Below the pieces are notes generated by a model, which saw only the letters and a program-made list of their open reading frames with translations, had not been told where the DNA came from and made no database searches. Positions 9,292-17,907 of a DNA stretch of 64,000 nt are shown here, piece by piece; position 1 is the first letter of the stretch; every line of letters begins with the position of its first letter. Source of the stretch: JALYLC01 sp963743275 (GTDB taxonomy: Bacteria > Actinomycetota > Thermoleophilia > Gaiellales > JALYLC01); the NCBI GenBank assembly GCA_963743275.1, contig CAVUPB010000008.1:124001-188000 (forward strand), in the 5' to 3' direction. The position numbers were made by a program, and so were the translations under genes.

Positions 9292-10577
9292 TCAATGTGC
9301 CTGTCGACGCCGCGGACGAGGGCGGCGCGGCCGCGGCTGATCAGGATTGCGCCTGACCCGAAGGGCCGGACGAGGGCGGCGCGGTTCGAAGTCGAGGCGA
9401 TCCGCAGGTCGAGGCGATCCGGCGCCGCTCGCCGGGCGCGCCACGACGCGGTCACGCGGGTGGTGCGTGTGGCTGGTTGGTGGTGATCGCGCGTCCGGCT
9501 GGTCGGCGAAGGCGGGGCGTTCGGCGTTGCCGTGCGCGCGGATGTGGTGGTCGTGCAGCAGCTTGTGGTGCCGGGGGCAGAGCAGGATGAGGTTGTCGAG
9601 CTCGGTCTTGCCGCCGTGCTCGACGGGGATGACGTGGTGGGCTTCGAGTTCGCGCGTGGCGTTGCAGCCGGGGTATTGGCAGTGCGCGGAGCGTTTGTGC
9701 AGTGCGCGCTGCTGCGCGTAGGAGGCGCAGCGCCCGACGCGCGAGTGCACGAGGTCGCGGCCGTTTGGCTTGATCGTGAGGCGGCGTGCGTCGCAGGCGA
9801 GCCGCTCGGAGGTCTCGGCGCTGAGCGGGCCTGCGCCTTCGAGCAGCGCCGGCTCATCGTCGCTGAGGTGCACGATCAGCGTGGTCGGGCTGCGCCGCGC
9901 GCCGCTTCCGTCGGCGCCGCCGTAGCGGGCGAGTGTGACGAGCGCGTCGGCGGCGGATTGTTGCCACGCGAGCACCGTCCCGGCCTGCTTGTCGGCGGCG
10001 CGCTGGTGTCTTGGCGATGCTCCAGATGGCCTGTTCGAAGGCGGCGCCCTGCTCGAGCGGCAGGCGCCCGCTGAAGGCGAGCTCGCGTCGCCCGCGCGTC
10101 CAGGTCATGCGCAGCGCGCGGCGCTCGTAGAGCGCCGCGTCGTCGGCCGCTGTGGGCGGGGCGAGGGTGCGCGCGGCGAGTGCGATCTCGCCCGGCGCCT
10201 TTCCGATCGCGATGCGCGCCAGTTCGGCGTCGCTGGCCGGGGTCGCGTACGCGGCCGCGGCCGTGACCTGATCGAGCGTCAACGTGCCCGTGCTGAGGGC
10301 GTGGTCGAGCGCCGGCAGGTCACGTAGCGCGCTGCTCGTGCGCGTGATGCGCGCGGCGCTGCGGTAGTCGCTGCTCGCAGATCTGCGCCAGCCACTGCGC
10401 GCTCGACGAGCAGCCCGCGGCCTGCCAGTCGCCCTCGTCGTCGGCCTCGCGCACGATCTCCGTCACGCGCTGCTTGATGCGCGCCTCCTGTGCGCACAGC
10501 TCACGGAGCTCGCGCCGGCGCGCCTCGCGGCGGCGCTCCCGCACCTGATCGACCGTCCCATCCAGCGTGGCGAACAT
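9292..10577 (-). pseudogene. DUF222/HNH endonuclease domain protein, frame broken twice
   Basis: This is a decayed member of the DUF222-HNH (13E12 repeat-like) family common in Actinobacteria. Three frames are needed. The N-terminal piece runs from 10577 (MFATLDGTVDQVRERR) to about 10375. The middle piece (SSDYRSAARITRTSSALRD onward) runs to about 10015. The last piece (HQRAADKQAGTVLAWQQSAA onward) runs to the stop at 9292. The HNH nuclease motif is intact in the last piece: LEAHHVIPVEHGGKTELDN followed by LCPRHHKLLHD, with CQYPGC just before it. Family members are multicopy and often SOS-controlled in mycobacteria. Two breaks in one gene favour true decay over error. Confidence 0.85.
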
Positions 10578-10584
10578 ATGTTCG
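10571..10584. promoter_or_regulatory. LexA (SOS) box over the DUF222/HNH start codon
   Basis: CGAACATATGTTCG is a perfect 14-base palindrome and a full match to the Gram-positive LexA consensus CGAACRNRYGTTCG. It includes the ATG of the DUF222/HNH gene (start 10577), so a bound repressor would sit on the translation start region. LexA control of 13E12-type DUF222/HNH genes is known in mycobacteria, which supports the call. Confidence 0.75.
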
Positions 10585-10613
10585 TAGCATAACCGGGCGA
10601 CGCCCACGGAAAG

Positions 10614-10635
10614 TGTGCCGAAATTGTGCCGAAAT
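10614..10635. repeat. Two exact tandem copies of an 11-base unit
   Basis: TGTGCCGAAAT occurs twice back to back, 30 bases upstream of the LexA box, in the non-coding stretch 10585-10807. A further CGAAAT follows about 20 bases on. The rest of this stretch shows no gene or clear terminator. Confidence 0.6.
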
Positions 10636-10807
10636 GCAGGTACTTTCTCGAAATTCAGACTCGTCCGCGAAGCCGGTCACCGACGTTCTGGAACCGGCCT
10701 GCCCCGCCGAGCGCCATGGCAAGAAAGTGCCTTCTCGACAGGCGCTCCGGAGGGGTGGGCACGGACCCCGAAAAGAGCCCGACCCGACAAGGTCGTGACC
10801 GGACCCC

Positions 10808-11443
10808 GTGATTCGATCCGTCTCGTGTGAGAGTCGGTCAAATCGGTGGGTGCAGGCAGCAGGTTCTACCGCTGGTTCGGATGAGGACCGCAGGAACGGA
10901 TTCGTGCGCGGCGGGTGGGCGATGGGGGTGGGCGACGACGAGACCATGGCGTTCATCAGCGAGACCTACCGGCGCGCCGACGCGTTCCTGTTCGGCCGGC
11001 GGATCTACGAGCTCTTCGCCGGCTACTGGGGCGCGGAGGAGCGGGCTCGCGCCGCGGCGGAGGATCCCGGCAACCACCCGATCGCAGCTGCCTTGAACAC
11101 GAAGCCCAAGTACCTCGCATCGAGCACGCTCAGCGAACCGCGCTGGGCGAACACGACCGTCCTCTCGGGTGACCTCGCGGCTGCCATCGGCGAGCTGAAG
11201 GCCACGCCGAGGGGTGAGCTGCAGGTGCACGGCAGCGGTGCCCTGATCCGCTGGCTGCTCGCAAACGGCCTCGTCGACGAGATCAACCTGCTGATCGTCC
11301 CCGTCGTCCTCGGCCAGGGCATGCGGCTATTCCCCGACGCCGGCCCGGACATCGCGCTCGACCTCGTCGACTCGCGAGCCGACTCGAAGGGCGTGACGAT
11401 CCAGGTCTACCGGCCCAACGGGCGCCCGCAGTACGCCGACTGA
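10808..11443 (+). CDS. Dihydrofolate reductase family (RibD C-terminal fold) protein
   Basis: This is a 211-residue protein of the RibD C-terminal/DHFR-like fold, a family of NADPH-dependent reductases often annotated as dihydrofolate reductase family. The family core is clear: ADAFLFGRRIYELFAGYW, then KPKYLASSTL, GELQVHGSGALIRWLLANGL and LVDEINLLIVPVVLGQGMRLF. The usual N-terminal strand with a V-x-LDG motif is not recognisable; residues 1-20 read instead as a serine/arginine-rich stretch before DEDRRNGF. The N-terminus may therefore be diverged or damaged. The 3' end lies beside an IS3 fragment. Confidence 0.8.
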   Translation: MIRSVSCESRSNRWVQAAGSTAGSDEDRRNGFVRGGWAMGVGDDETMAFISETYRRADAFLFGRRIYELFAGYWGAEERARAAAEDPGNHPIAAALNTKPKYLASSTLSEPRWANTTVLSGDLAAAIGELKATPRGELQVHGSGALIRWLLANGLVDEINLLIVPVVLGQGMRLFPDAGPDIALDLVDSRADSKGVTIQVYRPNGRPQYAD

Positions 11444-11461
11444 AGCACGTGACATAGCCGT

Positions 11462-11635
11462 GTGGTCGTTGGCGTTCATCCCGCCGAACTGGCTGCGCCA
11501 CCGGTAGTACGTCTGCTCGGAGACCTGCAGCGCACGGCAGACGTCAGCGACGTCCTTGCCCTCGTTCGGCATCCGATCAGCAGTCGCCAGCTTGCGCACG
11601 ATCTGCTCCGGCGTGTGCTTCTTCCTCGTAGCCAT
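11462..11635 (-). pseudogene. IS3-family transposase OrfA, N-terminal fragment
   Basis: Reading from an ATG at 11635, MATRKKHTPEQIVRKLATAD followed by DVCRALQVSEQTYYRWRSQ is the N-terminal helix-turn-helix of an IS3-group OrfA. After GGMNANDH near 11462 the match ends and the frame runs antisense into the DHFR-like gene, so orfA is cut at about 58 residues. No orfB follows and no pair of terminal inverted repeats was found. This is a dead stump. The 230 bases upstream, to the livF stop at 11867, hold no recognisable gene. Confidence 0.75.
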
Positions 11636-11866
11636 GTTGATGTCGAGCCTTCCTGTCACAACGTGGGCTCGCAAGACTCTCAAACGACCCGGATCGACTG
11701 GCAGGGGTCAGGCGAGTCGCACGACGACGTGCCGGCGCGACCGCGAACTCGCGCGCCTCCTGCACCAACCGCGTGCGGCGCGCCCGGTCTACGACGTCCC
11801 GCCCGTGATCGTCCCGTCGCCGCGCCGGCCGCGGGCGCGCGCTCGCGCAGCGGCCGGGAGCGACGA

Positions 11867-12667
11867 TCAGGCGTGCGGCGGCGCGGGTGCGTCGAGCGAG
11901 ACGCTGTCGAGCGCCGGCGCCGCGTCCTTGCCGCGCAGGAGGTAGGCCGAGCGCAGCAGCTCGGGCTGCGCGGTGAGCTCCTTGGCCGTGCCCTCGTAGC
12001 GGATGCGCCCGCCCTCGAGCACGTACGCCTTCTTCGCGAGCCCGAGCGCGATGTGCGCGAACTGCTCGATCAGGAGGATGCCGGTCCCGGTCGCGGCGAC
12101 GGCCTGGAGCACGGGTGCAAGGCGCTTGACGACCACCGGCGCAAGACCGAGCGAGAGCTCGTCGACGAGGATGAAGCGGGGGTGGGAGACGAGGGCCTGG
12201 GCGAGCACGACCATCTGCTGCTCGCCACCCGAGAGCAGGCGGCAGGTGATCCGCCAGCGTTTCTCGAGCTCGGGGAAGAGCTCGAGCGCGCGCGCGACCC
12301 CGCTCTTCGCGTCCTCCTTGGAGAGCGAATAGGTCGCGACGCGGAGGTTGTCCTCGACCGTGAGCCCGGGGAGCAGGCGCCTGCCCTCGGGAACGATCGC
12401 GACGCCGGCGCCGCGGACCTGCTCGGGCCGGCGGCGCGTGAGGTCGTCCTCTCCCAGCATCACGCGGCCGCTGCTGACGCGGAGCACCCCGCCCACGGCC
12501 AGCACGAGCGAGGACTTTCCGGCCCCGTTCGGGCCCAGGAGCGTCGTGATCTCCCCGGGCGGGATCACGAGCGACACCTCGTGCAGCACGCGCCTGCCGC
12601 CACGCACCACGCGCAACTCCTCGAACCGGAGCTCGCGGCCGGCCGCCGGTGTCTCGCTCGCGCTCAC
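11867..12667 (-). CDS. livF: Liv-type ABC transporter ATP-binding protein LivF
   Basis: This is a 266-residue ATPase of the branched-chain amino acid (HAAT/Liv) importer family. Walker A is LLGPNGAGKSS near residue 42, the signature is LLSGGEQQMV near 145, and the Walker B region reads FILVDELSLGLAP. VPEGRRLLPGLTVEDNLR is typical of LivF. The GTG start at 12667 overlaps the livG stop by four bases. It is the last gene of a set running substrate-binding protein, livH, livM, livG, livF. Family members also carry amides, urea or aromatic acids, so the substrate is open. Confidence 0.93.
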   Translation of the reverse strand: MSASETPAAGRELRFEELRVVRGGRRVLHEVSLVIPPGEITTLLGPNGAGKSSLVLAVGGVLRVSSGRVMLGEDDLTRRRPEQVRGAGVAIVPEGRRLLPGLTVEDNLRVATYSLSKEDAKSGVARALELFPELEKRWRITCRLLSGGEQQMVVLAQALVSHPRFILVDELSLGLAPVVVKRLAPVLQAVAATGTGILLIEQFAHIALGLAKKAYVLEGGRIRYEGTAKELTAQPELLRSAYLLRGKDAAPALDSVSLDAPAPPHA

Positions 12668-13419
12668 GGGGCCACCCCGCTCGCCTCGCCGTGGTCGTCG
12701 GCCCCCACGTCGTCCTCGGTGCCGAGGTAGGCGCGCATGACGTTCTCGTCGCGGAGCACGTCGGCGGTCGCTCCCGCGGCGATCAGCTTGCCGAAGTCGA
12801 GCACGGCCGTCGTCGTGCAGCACGCCTGGACGAGGCTCATGTCGTGGTCGACGAGGATCACGAGTGCGCCGAACTTCTCGGGGATCCGCTGGATGACCTC
12901 GCTCAGATGCCCGGTCTCCTCGTCCGGGAGCCCGGCGGCGGGTTCGTCGAGCAGGATGACCCTGGGGGCGCCGACGACCGCGCGCGCGATCTCGACCAGG
13001 CGCCGGTCGCGAGCGCCGAGCCCGCCCACCTTGTACTGCGGCGGCACCTCGAGGCCCACGTATTCGATCGCGCTCAGCACGTCGGCCCGGCGCGACGCGC
13101 GCCCGGCGCCCGAGTGCTCGTGGATCATCGCGACGTTGTCGAACACCGACAGCTGCTCGATCGCCATCTCCGTCTGGAACGTGCGCCGCAGGCCCCAGCG
13201 GGCGCGGCGGTAGTCGACCATCTTGAGCAGGTCGTCGCCGAACGCCCGGATCGAGCCCTCGGCGGGCTTGACGAAGCCGCTGAGGACGTTGAAGAACGTC
13301 GTCTTGCCGGCGCCGTTCGGCCCGATCAGGCCGCACGTGCCGCCCGGGAAGACGACGCTCACGCCGTCGATCGGGGTCACGCCGGCGAAGCGCACGGTCA
13401 GCCCCTCGACCTCGATCAT
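12664..13419 (-). CDS. livG: Liv-type ABC transporter ATP-binding protein LivG
   Basis: This 251-residue ATPase is the LivG partner of the importer. Walker A is LIGPNGAGKTT near residue 35, and Walker B is VILLDEPAAGLPDEE near 160 with LVDHDMSLV as the H-loop. The ABC signature is degenerate: GLGARDRRLVEIARA replaces the usual LSxGxxR form, as in many LivG proteins. The ATG overlaps the livM stop (ATGA) and the stop overlaps the livF GTG, so all three are translationally coupled. Confidence 0.93.
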   Translation of the reverse strand: MIEVEGLTVRFAGVTPIDGVSVVFPGGTCGLIGPNGAGKTTFFNVLSGFVKPAEGSIRAFGDDLLKMVDYRRARWGLRRTFQTEMAIEQLSVFDNVAMIHEHSGAGRASRRADVLSAIEYVGLEVPPQYKVGGLGARDRRLVEIARAVVGAPRVILLDEPAAGLPDEETGHLSEVIQRIPEKFGALVILVDHDMSLVQACCTTTAVLDFGKLIAAGATADVLRDENVMRAYLGTEDDVGADDHGEASGVAP

Positions 13420-14477
13420 GACGCCCCCCGCGAGCCGGTGAGCTTGCGGTAGAGCATCAGGCCGAGCCGTCCCAGGTTCTGGATGTCCTTCGGCATCTGC
13501 ACGACGATCCCGCGCGGTGCCGTGAGCAGCACCTGCAGCAGGCCGACCCCGAAGATGATCAGCAGGAAGTTCGGGTCGATGCCCCACTGGGCCTGGAACA
13601 GGAACGGCGCGAGCTGGCTGAAGAGGCCTGCGACGACGGCGCCCCAGAGCGAGTAGATGCCGCCGATCAGCGCCGCCGCGAGCAGCGTGAGGGAGTCCTG
13701 CGTCGGGAACCCGAAGGCGGTCGGCTGGCCGAGCTGGGCCGCCAGGAGGCCGCCGGCGACGCCGGTCGTGAACGACGCCAGCGCGAAGGCCCAGAGCTTG
13801 TAGCGGACGATGTTCACGCCCGCCGCGAGCGCAGCCGGCTCGCTCTCGCGGATCGCGGCCCAGGCGCGCCCGGGTTTCGAGGCGAAGTGCAGGGCGATGA
13901 GCAGGAACATGAGCGCGCAGACGACGATCGTGTAGCGGTAATAGGCCGTGTCGCCCCCGGCGATGCCCGGCCGGCCGACGGGCTGCAGTCCCGAGAGGTC
14001 GGGGGTCGAGGTGCGGCCCGTGAAGCCGTGACCGCCGTTCGGGAAGTTGATCGTCGTCAGCACGACGTTCACGGCGCCGGCCGCCATGAGCGTGATCAGC
14101 GCGAGGTAGAGGCCGCTCAGCCGGAGCGCCGGCAGCCCGATCAGCACGCCCACGACGCACGTGATCGCGCCGGTCGCGAGCAGCACGAGCGGGAACGGCA
14201 GTCCTCCGGCGGCATACGAGATGCGCGTCGCGGTCCAGGTGCCGATCGCGAGCAGCGCGATCTGGCCGAGCGAGATCATCCCGACGCGCCCGTACAGCGT
14301 CACGAGGCCGGCGGCGACGACCGCGTAGATCGCGACGGCCGTGAGGGTCTTGATCCAGTCCCCGCCGAGGACCGCGGGGAGGACGAAGAGGGTGCCGCCC
14401 AGGAACGCGGTGATCACCGCGCTCCGCCCGATGATGCCCCGCGCTGCGAGCGCGGAGCCTGCTGCTGCGAGGCGCAC
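13416..14477 (-). CDS. livM: Liv-type ABC transporter permease LivM
   Basis: This 353-residue integral membrane protein has about eight to ten hydrophobic segments and the LivM-type motifs GRVGMISLGQIALLAIG near residue 64 and ALRLSGLYLALITLMAAGA near 122. The stretch IRESEPAALAAGVNIVRYK is the typical cytoplasmic coupling region that contacts the ATPases. The start is GTG at 14477, three bases after the livH stop. Confidence 0.92.
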   Translation of the reverse strand: MRLAAAGSALAARGIIGRSAVITAFLGGTLFVLPAVLGGDWIKTLTAVAIYAVVAAGLVTLYGRVGMISLGQIALLAIGTWTATRISYAAGGLPFPLVLLATGAITCVVGVLIGLPALRLSGLYLALITLMAAGAVNVVLTTINFPNGGHGFTGRTSTPDLSGLQPVGRPGIAGGDTAYYRYTIVVCALMFLLIALHFASKPGRAWAAIRESEPAALAAGVNIVRYKLWAFALASFTTGVAGGLLAAQLGQPTAFGFPTQDSLTLLAAALIGGIYSLWGAVVAGLFSQLAPFLFQAQWGIDPNFLLIIFGVGLLQVLLTAPRGIVVQMPKDIQNLGRLGLMLYRKLTGSRGAS

Positions 14478-14480
14478 CCG

Positions 14481-15407
14481 CTACCCCGCCGTCCGCGAGA
14501 GCGTGACGGTGCGGTGGCGCCCGAGATACAGCAGCGCGACGATCGCGAGGACGAAGGGCGCCGACGTCCGGTAGGACGAGATCGATGCGTATGGCGTGGC
14601 GACCGCCTGCACCAGTCCGACCGCGAGGCCGCCGGCAAGTGTGACCCAGAGCGAGCGCAGCCGGCCGATCAGCGCGGCCGCGAGCGACGAGATCACGAGA
14701 AATGTGAGCGCGGTGTAGTCGAGCGACGTGAAGAGGTCGGCCAGCAGGAGGCCGGCGCCGCCGCACACGAGGCCCGAGCCGAGCCAGGCGGCCAGCTCGA
14801 CCCTGCGTACCGGGACGCCGAGCGTGGCGGTGATCTCCCGGTCGCTCGCGAGCGCCCGCATGGCGGTGCCGATCTTCGTGAAGCGCAGGAACAGCGTCGT
14901 CCCGACCGTGAGCACGACGGCGAAGACGAGCGCGATGATCTGCGTCAGGGTGATGACCGCGCCGAAGGCGTCGTAGCGGTCGGTCGAGGTCGGGAGCTGG
15001 AGCACGCGCACGAACGCTCCGCCCGCCGGGGCGCGCCACGCCATGACGCCGAGCAGGATCAGCGCGAGCGCGAGCGTTCCCATCATCTTGACGAGTGGGT
15101 CGCGCGCCGCGAAGGCCGGCCCGAGCACCATCCCGTAGACGACGTTGACGACCGCGCCGAAGAGGACGCAGGCGAGGTAGGCGAGCCAGTGGGGCCAGCT
15201 CGTGTGGTTGACGAGGTAGTAGGCGATCAGGGCGCCCGCGGCGCCGATGGCACCGAACGCGAGGTTCAGTACGCCGGTGGCCTGGTACAGCACCACCACT
15301 CCGACGCCGGAGAGCGCGTAGACGCTCCCCAGCGCGAGCCCGAGGACGATGTACGGCTTGAGGAACACCCAGTCCACGCCGAACACCGTCAGCGCGAGGC
15401 TAACCAT
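14481..15407 (-). CDS. livH: Liv-type ABC transporter permease LivH
   Basis: This 308-residue permease has the LivH pattern: an N-terminal GLALGSVYALSGVGVVVLYQ, then ATGVLNLAFGAIGAAGALIA, and a coupling region ALASDREITATLGVPVRR near residue 200. About eight membrane segments are visible. It lies directly upstream of livM and 38 bases after the substrate-binding protein gene, so the five genes form one operon. Confidence 0.92.
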   Translation of the reverse strand: MVSLALTVFGVDWVFLKPYIVLGLALGSVYALSGVGVVVLYQATGVLNLAFGAIGAAGALIAYYLVNHTSWPHWLAYLACVLFGAVVNVVYGMVLGPAFAARDPLVKMMGTLALALILLGVMAWRAPAGGAFVRVLQLPTSTDRYDAFGAVITLTQIIALVFAVVLTVGTTLFLRFTKIGTAMRALASDREITATLGVPVRRVELAAWLGSGLVCGGAGLLLADLFTSLDYTALTFLVISSLAAALIGRLRSLWVTLAGGLAVGLVQAVATPYASISSYRTSAPFVLAIVALLYLGRHRTVTLSRTAG

Positions 15408-15445
15408 TGGCAGTCACGGACGCCCTGATCTCCACTCGTCTCCTG

Positions 15446-16753
15446 CTACTTCCCGGTGTTGAGCTTGAACTTCTTCTCCCACGCGCGCGTCTGCGTGAGC
15501 TGCGGGTCGACGGCCTGGATCGGGATGCACTTGTCCTCGGTCACGACCTCGCCGGCCTTGTACGTCACGGTGATGTCCGTGTTGTTCGGGATGTGGTAGG
15601 GGAGGTTGTTGCCGACGTACCACGGCTTGCAGAGCATGCTCGTCTTGACGTTCTTGAGCGCCCGCACGGCCTTGTTGTACGACGCCGCCGTGACGGGCCC
15701 GGTGATGCTGAGGAGGGCCGCCGTCGCGAACTTGGCATCCATGAAGCCCATCTGCCCGAAGGCCTGGGGCGAGATGCTCGGCGCGTACTTCTTCGTGATC
15801 GCCAGGTAGAGGTTCTCGTCCGGCGAGCCGTCGTTGATGTTGCCGAACTCCTGGTTGATGTGCATCTTGCCGTCGAACGCGCCGAACTGCTTGGCCATGA
15901 ACGCGTTGGCGATCGGCGTCGACGAGCCCCACAGCACCTTGTCGACCAGGCCCTGGGCGATGGCCGCGTTCATGAGGGCCGGCGCCGAGTCGGGCGTGAA
16001 GTCGAGGATGACCCCGCCGCCGTCGCCGGCGGCCTGTACGAGCTGCAGGATCGTCGAGTTCGCGTCGGTGATCGGGAGCTTGATCGGGAAGGCCTTGCCG
16101 GGGATGCCGGCGGCCGCGGCGACCTTGAGCACGCCACCGTCGGCGTAGGCCGAGATGGTGTCGGGGGACGCGACCATGAGCGACTTCGCGCCACGGCGGA
16201 CGAGCGCCTGGGCGGCGCCGATGTTGCTGTAGCGCGGGCCCATGTTCGACTCGACGAACGTCGGGGTGCCGAAGCACTCCGCCTGCACGCCTGCGCCGAT
16301 CACGGTGAAGCCCTTGGACTTGTAGTACTTCCAGTTCGTGCCGCACTCGGTGAAGCTCGTGTTGCCCACGATCCCCACGACCTTGTCGCTCTCGATCAGC
16401 TTCTTGGCGAGCGAGGCCTGCTGCGTCGGGTTGAGCTGCTCGTTGTAGAGGATGTACTTGATCGGGCGGCCGTTGATGCCGCCGTTGTCGTTCACGCACT
16501 TGAAGTACGCGTTCGCGAACTTGCCGATCGTCGTGAAGTCGACGCCGGGGATCAGCATGTCGATCCCGCCGATCTTGATCGGCTTGCCGGTCGCCTTCTT
16601 GCCCGTGCCCATGCCGCAGACCGATTTCGTTGCGGACGCGGTGCCCGAGCCGACCGGAGCCGCAGCTCCGGCCCCCGTGGCCCATCCGACCGACAGCGCG
16701 AGCATGCTGGCGGCCACGCACATGACACCGAACTTGATCTTCGTCGATCTCAT
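15446..16753 (-). CDS. ABC transporter substrate-binding protein (Liv/PBP1 type)
   Basis: This is a 435-residue exported periplasmic-binding-type protein of the leucine-binding (PBP1) family. The ATG at 16753 gives a signal peptide (MRSTKIKFGVMCVAASMLAL, then an alanine-rich cleavage region), while longer starts add charged residues before it. The mature part begins with PIKIGGIDMLIPGVDF and includes NDNGGINGRPIKYILY, typical for this family in Actinobacteria. Cysteines at VCGMG, YFKCVNDNG, TECGTN and AECFG suggest disulfides. It is the first gene of the importer operon. The 273 bases upstream hold the promoter region but no gene. Confidence 0.9.
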   Translation of the reverse strand: MRSTKIKFGVMCVAASMLALSVGWATGAGAAAPVGSGTASATKSVCGMGTGKKATGKPIKIGGIDMLIPGVDFTTIGKFANAYFKCVNDNGGINGRPIKYILYNEQLNPTQQASLAKKLIESDKVVGIVGNTSFTECGTNWKYYKSKGFTVIGAGVQAECFGTPTFVESNMGPRYSNIGAAQALVRRGAKSLMVASPDTISAYADGGVLKVAAAAGIPGKAFPIKLPITDANSTILQLVQAAGDGGGVILDFTPDSAPALMNAAIAQGLVDKVLWGSSTPIANAFMAKQFGAFDGKMHINQEFGNINDGSPDENLYLAITKKYAPSISPQAFGQMGFMDAKFATAALLSITGPVTAASYNKAVRALKNVKTSMLCKPWYVGNNLPYHIPNNTDITVTYKAGEVVTEDKCIPIQAVDPQLTQTRAWEKKFKLNTGK

Positions 16754-17026
16754 CAGGTCTCTACCCCTCGATTCGCTAGCTTCGTTCAGGACTCGAACCT
16801 CGTAGCGGTGGACGCCAGACGCGCGCGCGCCCGCGATCACGACGTCGTCAAACGCGTCCTCCTTGCGGCGGGTGCGTCTCGGGAGCAGCGGGCTGTGGGC
16901 GCAGGCTCACGGACTCCGCCGCAGCTGCGGGCGTCGCATCTCGAATTCCCCTCAAGAGCCTCGCCTCCCTTGTTCCCGATGTCGCAAGACTGTTCAACGT
17001 AGTTGGACGTGTTCAGCAGGCGTTAG

Positions 17027-17836
17027 CTAGGCGATCTCGGCAGAGATAGCGGCCGCCGTGTTGATGACGGCCGGCGAGTAGCGCTCGATGAGCTCGTCGG
17101 TCGACGCCATCGAGCGGTGCGCGGCGAGGTTGAGCGCCGCCACGACCTCGCCCGAGCGCGCCCTGATCGGCGCCGCGATCGAGCGCAGGCCGTACGCGAG
17201 CTCCTCGTCGTTGAGCGCGATGCCGGTCTGGCGGATGCCGGCCAGCTCGGCCCGGAACGCCGCCTCGTCGGTGATCGTGTTGGGGCCGCGCTCGGTGAGC
17301 ACGACGCCCCCGAGCAGGGTCGCGAGGTGCTCCTCCGGCAGGAACGCCATCATCGCCTTCCCCATCGCCGTGCAGTACGCGGGCAGGCGCGCGCCGATGT
17401 GCAGGTTGAGGTCGATCTCGCGCTGCCCGGGACGCGATGCGCGGCAGCGCTCGATGTAGACGATGTCGTGCTCGTCGAGGATCGCGAGGTTGACGGTATG
17501 ACCCGTCTCGTCGCTCAGCTGCTGGAGATGCGGTGCCGAGATCTCGCGCACGTCCATCGAGTTGATGGCCGAGAAGCCGAGGTCGAGCACGCGCGGGCCC
17601 AGCCGGTAGCGCTTGCTCTCGCGGTCCTGCTGCAGGTAGCCGAGCGCCGCCAGCGTCGCGACGTAGCGATGCGCGGTGCTGCGCGTCAGCTCGAGCTCGC
17701 GGCCGATCTCGCTGACCCCCATGAGCGGGCGCCCGGACTTGAAGAGCGCAAGCACCGCGAGGCCTCGCTCGAGCGACTGGGACATGCCCGAATCGACCGG
17801 CCGCCGGTCGCCCGTCGTCTGTGCCCGAAAATTCAC
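17027..17836 (-). CDS. IclR-family transcription regulator
   Basis: This regulator has an N-terminal winged helix-turn-helix (SLERGLAVLALF through ELTRSTAHRYVATLAALGYL) and a C-terminal effector-binding GAF-like domain containing YCTAMGKAMMAFLPEE and YGLRSIAAPI. The GTG at 17836 gives 269 residues; an internal ATG at 17785 would give 252, closer to the usual length, so the start is uncertain. It is divergent from the aldehyde dehydrogenase gene and probably controls that set, and perhaps the neighbouring importer, in response to an aromatic or acid effector. Confidence 0.92.
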   Translation of the reverse strand: MNFRAQTTGDRRPVDSGMSQSLERGLAVLALFKSGRPLMGVSEIGRELELTRSTAHRYVATLAALGYLQQDRESKRYRLGPRVLDLGFSAINSMDVREISAPHLQQLSDETGHTVNLAILDEHDIVYIERCRASRPGQREIDLNLHIGARLPAYCTAMGKAMMAFLPEEHLATLLGGVVLTERGPNTITDEAAFRAELAGIRQTGIALNDEELAYGLRSIAAPIRARSGEVVAALNLAAHRSMASTDELIERYSPAVINTAAAISAEIA

Positions 17837-17856
17837 GTCCCGGATACTAGACTATC

Positions 17857-17873
17857 GTTTCGAAGAATGGAAC
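17857..17873. promoter_or_regulatory. Imperfect palindrome in the IclR/aldehyde dehydrogenase gap, candidate operator
   Basis: GTTTC and GGAAC flank a seven-base centre in the 71-base gap between the divergent IclR and aldehyde dehydrogenase starts, with one mismatch in the arms. A GTT...AAC layout of this length resembles known IclR-family sites such as those of Pca regulators. Binding is inferred from position and form only. Confidence 0.4.
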
Positions 17874-17907
17874 ACTGCGGCGAACACGTCAGCCCGAGGG
17901 AGATCAC

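Noticed and set aside
11462..11712. Complete IS3 element
   Set aside because: Only about 58 codons of orfA are present, with no orfB and no inverted-repeat pair.
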